From an uncultured Bacteroidota bacterium (lineage in GTDB: Bacteria > Bacteroidota > Bacteroidia > Flavobacteriales > Flavobacteriaceae), in contig CAIJFC010000242.1 of NCBI GenBank assembly GCA_903819815.1, positions 1 through 16,733 of the forward strand: 16,733 nt of DNA, given 5' to 3'. Position numbers and translations under genes: made by a program. The notes under the pieces were generated by a model that had not been told where the DNA came from, searched no databases, and was given only the letters and a program-made list of their open reading frames with translations. Numbering within the stretch: the first letter of the stretch is position 1; every line of letters starts with the position of its first letter. Positions 1 through 7,200 of this stretch are shown in pieces.

Positions 1-126
1 TCAGATAGTATAGTAACAATTGACAATACAATAATTTGTAATTTTAAAATCCCAGATATTAGTATTAAAAATGATCAATCTATTTCTGTGAAAGGAAGAT
101 TAGTAGGGTTTGATGATTTAATGTGA
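1..126 (+). CDS. C-terminal fragment of an OB-fold (tRNA_anti-like) protein, ended early by TGA
   Basis: The window opens inside a reading frame of 41 codons that ends at TGA 124-126; the start lies outside the window. The visible tail contains VTIDNTIICNF and SVKGRLVGFDDLM, which resembles the last strands of the small OB-fold proteins (tRNA_anti-like family) common in Bacteroidetes, where a 'VKG..xGYDD' strand is followed by a last strand ending in 'KLDxC'. Directly after the TGA the same frame continues for 13 more codons (ELKLDECSINKNN) to a TAA at 166-168, two bases before the next ATG. That continuation is what the family would be expected to have, so the TGA is probably a nonsense mutation that removes the last strand. 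The family call is from memory of its C-terminal pattern and the fragment is short, so it is moderate. The gene would be the first visible member of the run that continues with the beta-barrel gene. Confidence 0.6.
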   Translation, partial: SDSIVTIDNTIICNFKIPDISIKNDQSISVKGRLVGFDDLM

Positions 127-170
127 GAATTAAAATTAGATGAATGTTCAATTAACAAAAACAATTAAAA

Positions 171-1046
171 ATGAAAATTAAGAACGTATTATCGATCTTG
201 CTTGTCTTTTGTGTGGTAGGTTTTGCAACTGCACAAGATGATTTACTAAATCAATTGGATGCTGGCGCTCCAAAACAAGTTAATATTGAAATAGCAGCAT
301 TTAAAGGAGTTCAAATTTGTAATATGCAATCCACAAAATTACCTGCAAAAGGGGAGTTTTATTTTTTAGTATCGCACCGATTTGGTGATTTAGCTCAGGG
401 AATGGACAATTTTTTTGGATTGGATAATGCCTTTACCAAATTAGGAGGAATTTATGGTGTTTCTGATTGGCTGTCTGTTAGTGCTTCACGTCAAACGTAC
501 CAGAAAACCTATGAATTGGCTGCTAAATATAAAATGTCAAATCAGGAAGTGGATGGATTTCCAGTTACAATAGTAGGTTACAATACCATGGATATCAATA
601 GTGAATTGAAAAAGAATGAGCTAATGCCGGGGTTACAATTCAATCACCGATTGGCATTTACAACACAATTATTAATTTCAAGAAAATTCAGTGATTCTTT
701 CTCCTTTGAAATAGCACCTATTTACGTTCATAAAAATTTATACGACGGAATTTTAGATCAAAAATCTACTTTATTGTTGGGGACAGGCGCTAGATATAAA
801 ATTGCAAAGCGATTAAGTTTGAATTTAGAATATGCCGCAAGATTGAATTTACCTGAAGGATTTGTTTCAAATTATCATAACCCTTTAACTTTAGGATTAG
901 ACATAGAAACGGGAGGACACGTATTTCAGTTGGTATTCTCGAATAGTCAAGCCATGAACGACGTTGCAGTATTTACAAATGCATCAGGAAGATGGGATGG
1001 TACTAAGCAATTGTATTTCGGATTTAATATGTATAGAGTATTTTAA
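171..1046 (+). CDS. DUF5777-like outer-membrane beta-barrel protein
   Basis: The 291-residue product starts with a classical signal peptide (hydrophobic residues 6-19, likely cleavage after ATA at residue 21). The rest has alternating polar and aromatic strands with no long hydrophobic helix and ends in an aromatic residue (YRVF), as outer-membrane barrels do. Segments such as SHRFGDL, WLSVSASR and a middle stretch with LLISRKFSD match my recollection of the DUF5777 family of Bacteroidetes barrel proteins. The start is set by the ATG placed directly before the signal peptide and three bases after the end of the extended upstream frame. It is followed after 11 bases by a haem lipoprotein gene and then a YceI gene, so all are probably cotranscribed. 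Its substrate is not known; an envelope redox or transport role can only be inferred from the neighbours. Confidence 0.75.
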   Translation: MKIKNVLSILLVFCVVGFATAQDDLLNQLDAGAPKQVNIEIAAFKGVQICNMQSTKLPAKGEFYFLVSHRFGDLAQGMDNFFGLDNAFTKLGGIYGVSDWLSVSASRQTYQKTYELAAKYKMSNQEVDGFPVTIVGYNTMDINSELKKNELMPGLQFNHRLAFTTQLLISRKFSDSFSFEIAPIYVHKNLYDGILDQKSTLLLGTGARYKIAKRLSLNLEYAARLNLPEGFVSNYHNPLTLGLDIETGGHVFQLVFSNSQAMNDVAVFTNASGRWDGTKQLYFGFNMYRVF

Positions 1047-1057
1047 AAAAAGACATT

Positions 1058-1399
1058 ATGAAAAATATAAAAATAGTTTTAATAGCAATTAGTGGTATGT
1101 TTCTTATTTCTTGTGAATCAACTACTGTTCAAGATATTTCAGGGGTGGTAACTAATCCAACCTACAATGCCAATGTTAAACCTGTTATGATATCAAAATG
1201 TACAGGATGTCATTCTGTAGGAGGTCAATCACCAAGTTTAACTACCTATTCTCAAGTAAAAGCTTCTTCACAAAATGGAGATCTACTTTGCAGATTAGAC
1301 GCTTCCTGTGGAAATATTATGCCGCAATCAGGTCCTTTGCCGCAAGCTACCATAAATATGATAAATACATGGGCTAACAATAATTTCCCTGAAAATTAA
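1058..1399 (+). CDS. Small c-type cytochrome lipoprotein
   Basis: The 113-residue product has a lipoprotein signal peptide with a lipobox ending at Cys19 (FLISC), so it should be anchored to a membrane facing the periplasm or outside. A single haem c attachment motif CTGCH lies at residues 48-52, and Met88 in the IMP context is the likely distal haem ligand. The order 'NVKPVMISKCTGCHS ... SLTTY ... IMPQSGPLP ... INTWANN' is typical of the small cytochromes found in Bacteroidetes and Planctomycetes envelope proteins. Two further cysteines, Cys78 and Cys84, could form a disulfide. Role: single-electron carrier at the envelope; the partner is unknown. It sits 11 bases after the barrel gene and 6 bases before the YceI gene, so the three genes are very likely one transcript. 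The haem-binding call is strong; the pathway is an inference. Confidence 0.88.
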   Translation: MKNIKIVLIAISGMFLISCESTTVQDISGVVTNPTYNANVKPVMISKCTGCHSVGGQSPSLTTYSQVKASSQNGDLLCRLDASCGNIMPQSGPLPQATINMINTWANNNFPEN

Positions 1400-1405
1400 A
1401 TTAAG

Positions 1406-1948
1406 ATGAAAAAAATAATTTTACTTACGTTACTTTTATTGGCAAACATCACTTTTTCGCAAAGATTATTAACTCGTTCAGGAGAAATCAAATTTGATGC
1501 TTCAATGCCAAATTTAGTTGAAATAGTCGGAAAAAGTAATACGGTTTCCGCAATTTTAGATCTAGCAACGGGACAATTTGCAACTAGTGTGATCATTAAA
1601 TCAATCCGATTTAAAGTTCCCTTAATGGAGGAACATTTTAATGAAAATTATATGGAATCTTCTAAATATGCTAATTCTACTTTCAAAGGTAAAATTGCAG
1701 GATTTGATGCTAAGAAATTATCCGCTACTAAAATAGCTTATGACGTTGAAGGTGATTTAACCATTCATGGGGTTACTAAGAAAGTTAAAACTAAAATTTA
1801 TTTAACTTCAAATGGAGGTAAAGTGGGAGCAACGGGTAATTTTTTGGTTCATGCTCAAGATTACGGCATTGAAATTCCAAGTTTAGTAAAAGAAAAATTT
1901 GCTGAACAAATTAAAGTGAGCTTTAGCTTCGATCTAGATTCTAAATAA
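1406..1948 (+). CDS. YceI family secreted lipocalin-like protein
   Basis: The 180-residue product begins with a signal peptide (hydrophobic residues 4-16, likely cleavage near Ser18-Gln19). The mature part has the YceI pattern: a first strand 'SGEIKFDAS', the central 'HFNENYMESSKYANSTFKG' at residues 77-95, and 'LTIHGVTK' at 118-125. In this family the eight-stranded barrel binds a long isoprenoid or lipid tail in its cavity. Some members are linked to cytochromes and quinone-like molecules, which fits the haem lipoprotein gene six bases upstream. Length is normal for the family (about 170-190). The protein should act in the periplasm or at the outer membrane. It is the last gene of the plus-strand run and is followed at once by a strong terminator. 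The fold is near certain; the ligand is not visible from sequence. Confidence 0.9.
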   Translation: MKKIILLTLLLLANITFSQRLLTRSGEIKFDASMPNLVEIVGKSNTVSAILDLATGQFATSVIIKSIRFKVPLMEEHFNENYMESSKYANSTFKGKIAGFDAKKLSATKIAYDVEGDLTIHGVTKKVKTKIYLTSNGGKVGATGNFLVHAQDYGIEIPSLVKEKFAEQIKVSFSFDLDSK

Positions 1949-1953
1949 TTAAT

Positions 1954-1986
1954 AAAAAAACGCGAGTTATTTCTCGCGTTTTTTTT
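1954..1986. terminator. Bidirectional intrinsic terminator between convergent genes
   Basis: Seven A residues (1954-1960), a perfect 6-bp stem CGCGAG/CTCGCG (1961-1966 with 1973-1978) around a 6-base loop, then eight T residues (1979-1986). The A/T tracts pair further and give a U-run on both strands. It lies 5 bases after the YceI stop and 4 bases before the end of the minus-strand glycine-rich gene, so it can end both transcripts. Confidence 0.9.
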
Positions 1987-1990
1987 ATGT

Positions 1991-2491
1991 TTATCGGTTT
2001 CTCCTTGAATAGGCCTCTTGTTGTTTTTTTGAATCCTCCGACATCAATTTGTATTTTGCTTTTTGATCTTTATTGAGTAAAATTAGTATGTCAAGATCCA
2101 TTTTTTCGGAAATTGCTTTTAACTCATTCGCTTTTTCCTCATTACCACCCTCTTCTTTTTTTAGAATTGCATTTTGTTTTTTTATGCATTCGGTAATAAT
2201 ATTTGAAACCGCTATAACCTGAAGTTCATCGAGTTTTAGTTGTTCATTAAATCTATCCATCACTTTTTTTACTGTTTCTTCAATAGCCGGTTCTTTAGGC
2301 TGCGATCTTTGCTGGTTTTGCATGTTTGGATTTCCTCCCATTCCACCACCCATTCCACCACCCATTCCACCTTGACCCATTCCGCCTTGACCGTATCCTC
2401 CTTGTCCATAACCACCTTGCCCGTATTGAGCAACAATAGATTGCATAGAAAATAACAAAATTAAACTGCAAATAATTTTTATTGATTTCAT
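1991..2491 (-). CDS. Small secreted glycine-rich protein with helical C-terminal part
   Basis: The 166-residue product has a signal peptide (hydrophobic residues 4-16, likely cleavage after Ala21 before QYGQGG). Residues 22-53 are a low-complexity tract built of YGQGG (three copies), MGQGG and then MGGG repeats. Residues 68-166 are charged and strongly helical, with 'LNKDQKAKYKLM' resembling the LTxxQ-type helices of Spy/CpxP-like periplasmic proteins; this likeness is weak. It lies downstream of rimO on the same strand but is separated from it by a MITE-like element, so it may have its own promoter; I could not find a good TAnnTTTG box directly upstream. I do not recognise a specific function. 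A periplasmic or surface location is supported by the signal peptide only. Confidence 0.7.
   Translation of the reverse strand: MKSIKIICSLILLFSMQSIVAQYGQGGYGQGGYGQGGMGQGGMGGGMGGGMGGNPNMQNQQRSQPKEPAIEETVKKVMDRFNEQLKLDELQVIAVSNIITECIKKQNAILKKEEGGNEEKANELKAISEKMDLDILILLNKDQKAKYKLMSEDSKKQQEAYSRRNR
2337..2427 (-). repeat. In-gene tandem repeat encoding YGQGG/MGQGG/MGGG
   Basis: Short degenerate units of 12 and 15 bases within the glycine-rich gene, with units such as CCACCCATTCCA repeated back to back on the plus strand. All units keep the reading frame, so copy number change would alter only the length of the glycine tract. Confidence 0.75.
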
Positions 2492-2500
2492 ATCTAATAA

Positions 2501-2719
2501 TTTATATTAACCCGTTGGGTGTAATTCGTAAAATCGTTATTAATTTATATCTTTTTGCCACGAATTCTCGAATATCTAAGAAAAACTGGCGCAAAAATTA
2601 GTTCATATTTGATGATCCCGAATTATCGGGACGAATAAAATCGAAAAGTTAAATCGAAAAATTCGAAAATTCGTGGCAAAATTATTTTTTATTTAATTAA
2701 ACCCAACGGGTTTATATTA
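2501..2719. mobile_element. MITE-like element with terminal inverted repeats and a 9-bp flanking direct repeat
   Basis: A perfect 12-bp inverted pair lies at the two ends: AACCCGTTGGGT (2509-2520) and ACCCAACGGGTT (2701-2712). Inside is a second inverted pair of 21 bases with one mismatch (2553-2573 and 2661-2681, core TTTTGCCACGAATT). Near the centre a small hairpin TCCCGA/TCGGGA (2616-2621 with 2626-2631) is present. The outer pair is flanked by a direct repeat TTTATATTA (2501-2509 and 2711-2719), which looks like a target site duplication sharing one base with each end. There is no coding capacity. The insert separates the end of rimO (stop 2726-2728) from the start of the glycine-rich gene (ATG at 2491). 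The GCCACGAATTC core is a motif I remember from many Flavobacterium intergenic regions. A structured non-mobile intergenic element is the alternative. Confidence 0.55.
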
Positions 2720-2725
2720 TATTAA

Positions 2726-4030
2726 TTATAAAACGGGTTCTCCGTATAAATCAAATTCAGTAGCTTCTGTAATTTTTATCATTACAAATTCTCCAGTTTT
2801 CACATAGTGTTTGGAAGCGTCAATTAATACTTCATTATCTACATCTGGGCTGTCAAATTCAGTTCGACCTACAAAGTGAGCGCCTTCTTTTCTATCAATG
2901 ATACATTTAAATGTTTGCCCCACTTTTTCTTGATTTAAATCCCAAGAAATTTGCGATTGTAGCTCCATTATTTCTTCAGCTCTAGCTTGTTTTACTTCAC
3001 TAGGAATAGCGTCTTCTAGCAAGTAAGCATGTGTATTTTCTTCATGGGAATAGGCAAAACAACCCATTCTATCAAATTTCATTTCTTGAACAAAGTCTTT
3101 TAAAATATCAAAATCTTCTTGTGTTTCTCCAGGATAACCCACGATTAAGGTGGTTCGAATTGCCATTCCAGGGACTGCAGCTCTAAAATCTTTCAATAAT
3201 TGTGTGGTTTTTTCCCTTGTTGTTCCTCGACGCATCGATTTCAAAATAGAATCCGAAATATGTTGAAGTGGAATATCAATATAGTTGCAAATTTTTGGTT
3301 CCCGCTTCATAATTTCCAAAACATCCATTGGAAAACCGGTGGGAAAAGCATAATGCAATCGAATCCACTCAATACCTTCCACTTTAACCAACGCCTCTAA
3401 TAATTCCCCTAAATTACGTTTTTTGTAAATATCAAGTCCGTAATAAGTTAAATCTTGAGCGATTAATATTAGCTCCTTTACCCCATTTTTAGCCAATCCT
3501 TCTGCTTCTTTTACTAATTTCTCAATAGTTTGAGAAACGTGTTTTCCTCGCATAATGGGTATGGCACAAAAACTACAAGGTCGGTCACAACCTTCGGCAA
3601 TTTTTAAATAGGCATAATTTTTTGGAGTAGTAGTTAATCGTTCTCCCAACAATTCATGTTTGTAATCGGCACCCAAGGCTTTCAATAAACCTGGCAATTC
3701 TGTAGTTCCAAAATATTGATCTACATTCGGGATTTCTTTTTCTAAATCAGGTCGGTATCTTTCAGATAAACAACCGGTAACGAAGACTTTATCTACAATT
3801 CCACGTGCTTTTTTATCAGCATATTCTAAAATCATATTCACCGATTCTGCTTTGGCATTATCAATAAAACCACAAGTATTAATGACTACAATATTTCCCT
3901 CTTCCTCATGCACCACGTCTTTTCCACTGGCACGTAATTGACCCATTAAAACCTCACTATCGTAAACATTTTTGGAACACCCAAGGGTAATCACATTGAT
4001 TTTATTCTTTTTTAACGATTTCGTTCTCAT
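2726..4030 (-). CDS. rimO: Ribosomal protein S12 methylthiotransferase RimO
   Basis: RimO is a radical SAM enzyme that adds a methylthio group to a conserved aspartate of ribosomal protein S12. The 434-residue product has all three expected parts. The N-terminal MTTase domain carries cluster cysteines Cys18 (LGCSKN), Cys53 (NTCGF) and Cys87 (GCLSERY). The radical SAM domain carries Cys148, Cys152 and Cys155 in CDRPCSFCAIP. The C-terminal TRAM domain covers about residues 370-434. 'GCSKNxxDSE' and 'GCDRPCSFCAIP' favour RimO over the tRNA enzyme MiaB. Length is normal and no key residue is missing. The ATG at 4028-4030 gives the usual short basic lead before INVITLGCSKN. A TAATTTTG promoter box lies about 33 bases upstream. 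Upstream on the same strand is the large adhesin gene, separated by a structured intergenic repeat. Confidence 0.97.
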   Translation of the reverse strand: MRTKSLKKNKINVITLGCSKNVYDSEVLMGQLRASGKDVVHEEEGNIVVINTCGFIDNAKAESVNMILEYADKKARGIVDKVFVTGCLSERYRPDLEKEIPNVDQYFGTTELPGLLKALGADYKHELLGERLTTTPKNYAYLKIAEGCDRPCSFCAIPIMRGKHVSQTIEKLVKEAEGLAKNGVKELILIAQDLTYYGLDIYKKRNLGELLEALVKVEGIEWIRLHYAFPTGFPMDVLEIMKREPKICNYIDIPLQHISDSILKSMRRGTTREKTTQLLKDFRAAVPGMAIRTTLIVGYPGETQEDFDILKDFVQEMKFDRMGCFAYSHEENTHAYLLEDAIPSEVKQARAEEIMELQSQISWDLNQEKVGQTFKCIIDRKEGAHFVGRTEFDSPDVDNEVLIDASKHYVKTGEFVMIKITEATEFDLYGEPVL

Positions 4031-4037
4031 ATATTGT

Positions 4038-4060
4038 AATTCCTCAAATAATTAGGAATT
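4038..4060 (-). other. Hairpin in the rimO leader
   Basis: A 7-bp perfect inverted repeat, AATTCCT (4038-4044) and AGGAATT (4054-4060), with a 9-base loop, ends seven bases before the rimO ATG. It is AT-rich and of modest stability. It could affect translation start, but this is an inference; such short repeats also arise by chance in AT-rich DNA. Confidence 0.35.
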
Positions 4061-4062
4061 TG

Positions 4063-4070
4063 CAAAATTA
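4063..4070 (-). promoter_or_regulatory. Candidate rimO promoter -7 box (TAATTTTG)
   Basis: On the minus strand TAATTTTG matches the Bacteroidetes -7 consensus TAnnTTTG exactly and lies 32 bases before the rimO ATG, giving a short leader. A clear TTG at the -33 position is not present, so the call rests on one box and its placement. Confidence 0.45.
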
Positions 4071-4120
4071 CACTATTTATTATTAGGAGCATAAAGTTGA
4101 TAGGTTTTATTGACGTTATT

Positions 4121-4176
4121 TCCCGCTATACGCTATATCCACGCAAGGGCGTGGGATGTCGCTACTATCGGGGCTA
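4121..4176 (-). repeat. Structured intergenic repeat, copy A
   Basis: Read on the minus strand it starts TAGCCCCGATAGTAG and ends GATATAGCGTATAGCGGGA, with a perfect 6-bp hairpin CCACGC/GCGTGG (4139-4144 and 4149-4154) in the middle. The ends can pair imperfectly with each other. The same end motifs occur at 16432-16510 around a different hairpin. The element lies 29 bases after the stop of the 1921-residue gene on the same strand, so it could act as its 3' end or processing signal. No T-run follows the stem, so it is not a standard intrinsic terminator. I remember similar elements as common in Flavobacterium genomes. Confidence 0.65.
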
Positions 4177-4205
4177 ATAATAATTTTACTAGTTTCAATT
4201 GAATA

Positions 4206-7200
4206 TTATCGCTTCAGTGTAAAATGACCTTTAGCAGTTCTACCGTCTTCAAAATAAATAGTATACCAATAATCATCTGTTGGCAAGGCTTCACCATTAA
4301 AAGTTCCATCCCATCCTTTACTAATTGGACTTAGTTCTTTCAATAATTTACCATAACGATCAAAAATGTAAATAGTAGTATTGTAATTTTTTGTAGTAGT
4401 TAAACCAAGTACATTCCAAGTATCATTATATCCATCAGCATTCGGGGTAAAAAATTTCGGAATTCCTATTACATTAATTATTTGTGATGTAGTTCCACAA
4501 CCATCTAAGTCTTTCACATAAACAGTATGAACTCCTGGAGTAACATCCGTAAAAATATTTATTGTCTGATAAGCATTCGGATAATCTAAACTGAAAACAT
4601 AATTTCCTAGTCCGGTTACGTTTATAATAACGGTATTATTATCACTCAAATCCATAATTGTAGGCATGTTAAATTGAGCCGCATTGGATGCAATTACTGT
4701 AATTGTTCTAATTCTAAAACAACCAAACGAATTAATAACTTTAACTGTGTAAATTCCTTCAGCATTTACATTTAAAGTGTAAGAAGTAGCATTTGGAATT
4801 ACCACACCATCTTTATACCATACATAAGAATAATTAGTTGTTGGGGATCCATTTGTGATTCCGGCATCTAATAATACAAAGAAAGTTGGATCATTACTAC
4901 AAACTAATTTAGAGTCTTCTAAAACAATTGTAGGGACTGGATTAACAGTAAATGCAATTGTTTTAGTGATTTTACAAGTAGGATTTATCGGATTGTATAC
5001 TACTATTGTTATGTTTTTTGTTAAAGTAACTGGTAATGGATTTGGAAGTGGAGTTGATAAAAGCACATTGTTTTCATCATAATATTCGAATACCATTCCA
5101 GATGGCTGTCCTGAAGTTACAATAGTATGAATTGCTTGAGAATTGGTGAAATTAAACTGCCCATTTTGCAAAGCAGGGTCTATTTCGTCATCACAAATAG
5201 TTATTAATGAAGATGGAATGGTAAAATTAATAGGAGATTTATCAACTATAAATTGGATAGTTGTATCGAACCAACATGCCTGAGGAGTAGTATTGGTTAC
5301 AACTGCTCTAATAGTTTGAGATGTAGAGGAGAATGTCGCTGGAAATGGACTTGTAATTAAATTATTATTGGAATCTCTTAAGGGATTATTTGCAGCATCA
5401 AAATAAGTTACTGCTACACCTGTTTGTCCCAATAATAAATCTCTTTCTAAGTTAGCGGTATTAAAATTGAAAATGCCATCTAAATTATCATCGCATTGTC
5501 TAGGAATGGTAACGGAGTGAGCAAATGGTTTTGCTTGAACATTTAAAGTCACCCATGGACCTAAACCATAACAAGTGTTAGAAATATCACTATCAATTCT
5601 AACCCAAATATTCTGGGTTGAAGGATATCCTATATTTCTATAGTTGGTTAGATTTGTAATTTCATTAAGCTGTGCTAATGCATCTGCTCTATTTCTATAA
5701 TATTTAATGAAATAGGTTCCGGTAGTTGGTAATAAAGCCCTAATTGTTGGCTCTGTAGAACTAAAATTAAAAGTTGCAACACCATCTCTATCATTATTGT
5801 TAGCATTATTATTACCATTAATATCTAAAAAGTCATCACAAACAGCCGGCATCGTAATATTATAAGTACTTGGAATATTTGGTGCGGCAACACGTAGCGT
5901 TATTTTAGCAACTCTATAACAACCATTTACAGTAGTAACCCTTGTCCAAATGTACATTAGGGTAGGAGTGGTATTGGTGAAAGCAAGTGGATTGGTAATC
6001 ACATCAAAGGTTGGATTGGCATTGGCACCAGCTAAAGAAGTATAATAAGTAAATGTTTCATTTGCTGAATCAACCGAAATTTGAGTGTTATTTACTGTCA
6101 AGTTAAAAGCAGTAATTGCATCTAAATCATCATCACATTGAACGATAGTAATATCGTTAATTACGGGTAAAGGATTTACAATTACTTCCGAAATATTGGT
6201 AGAAACGGTTCCGCAACCTCCGTTGGAATAAGTGGCTATACAATAGTAATAAAGAGAACTAACTACTGCAGTTATTGGAGTATAGCTCAGTGTTGTAGCG
6301 CCAGAAATTGCAGTTCCTCCTGTATATGAATTAACCGTGTTAGTATACCATTGGTAAGTTGGAGTTCCTGTACCATCGATAAAAGCAGTAGTTAATGTTA
6401 AAGGGGTATTGTTAATACAAATTGGTTGACTCGCTAGAGGTTGAGAGCTAACAGATGGATTAGTCACTACTTGAACACTTACTAGAGTACTAGTTACTGA
6501 ACATGCCAATCCAGATTGTGTGATAACACAATAATAAGATAGCGTACCTACTGTAGCTGTTGAAGGGGTGTAACTTGCATTTGTTGCTCCTACTATTGCT
6601 GTATTGGTTTGAGAATTGTACCATTGGTAACTATAAGTTCCCACACCTCCTGAAGGAGTAACAACCAAATCAGTAGGGGTTGCTCCTTGGCAAATAATTT
6701 GAGTATTGGGCGTAATGGTTACAGTAGGATCTGGAACCACACGAACTAGTGAAGTAGTACTGGCGACACTTATACAACCGGAACCTGATAAGGTAACTGT
6801 AGCATAATAGTTATAATCACCTGCTGTTCCAAATATTCCTGGAGTATAAGAAGAAACCGTTGCTCCTGAAATTAGTATTCCACCTGGATTAGTGTACCAT
6901 TGGTAAGTAGCAGTTCCTACTCCGCCTGTATAACCTACAACTAATGGTGCGATAATGCCACCAATACATATATCTTGACTAGCTAATGGTTGTGGTGTTA
7001 TAGTTTGAATTGGATTTACAATGACTTCTGCAATGTTTGAAGTCACTAAACCACATCCACCATTGGCATAAGTTGCAATGCAATAATAATAAATGGTTCC
7101 TGTTGCTGTAGTTAGCGGAGTATACGTAATAGCAGTAGCTCCTGAAATTGAAGTCCCTCCAAGTGCATTAACCGTATTAGAATACCACTGATAACTAGGT

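Noticed and set aside
1396..1596. Minus-strand open frame over the YceI start
   Set aside because: Antisense to a clear signal-peptide-bearing YceI gene; no independent support.
2240..2455. Open frame on the plus strand rich in Ser, Thr and His
   Set aside because: It is the antisense of the glycine-rich repeat gene; its composition is a mirror of the GGM/YGQGG repeats and it has no signal or domain.
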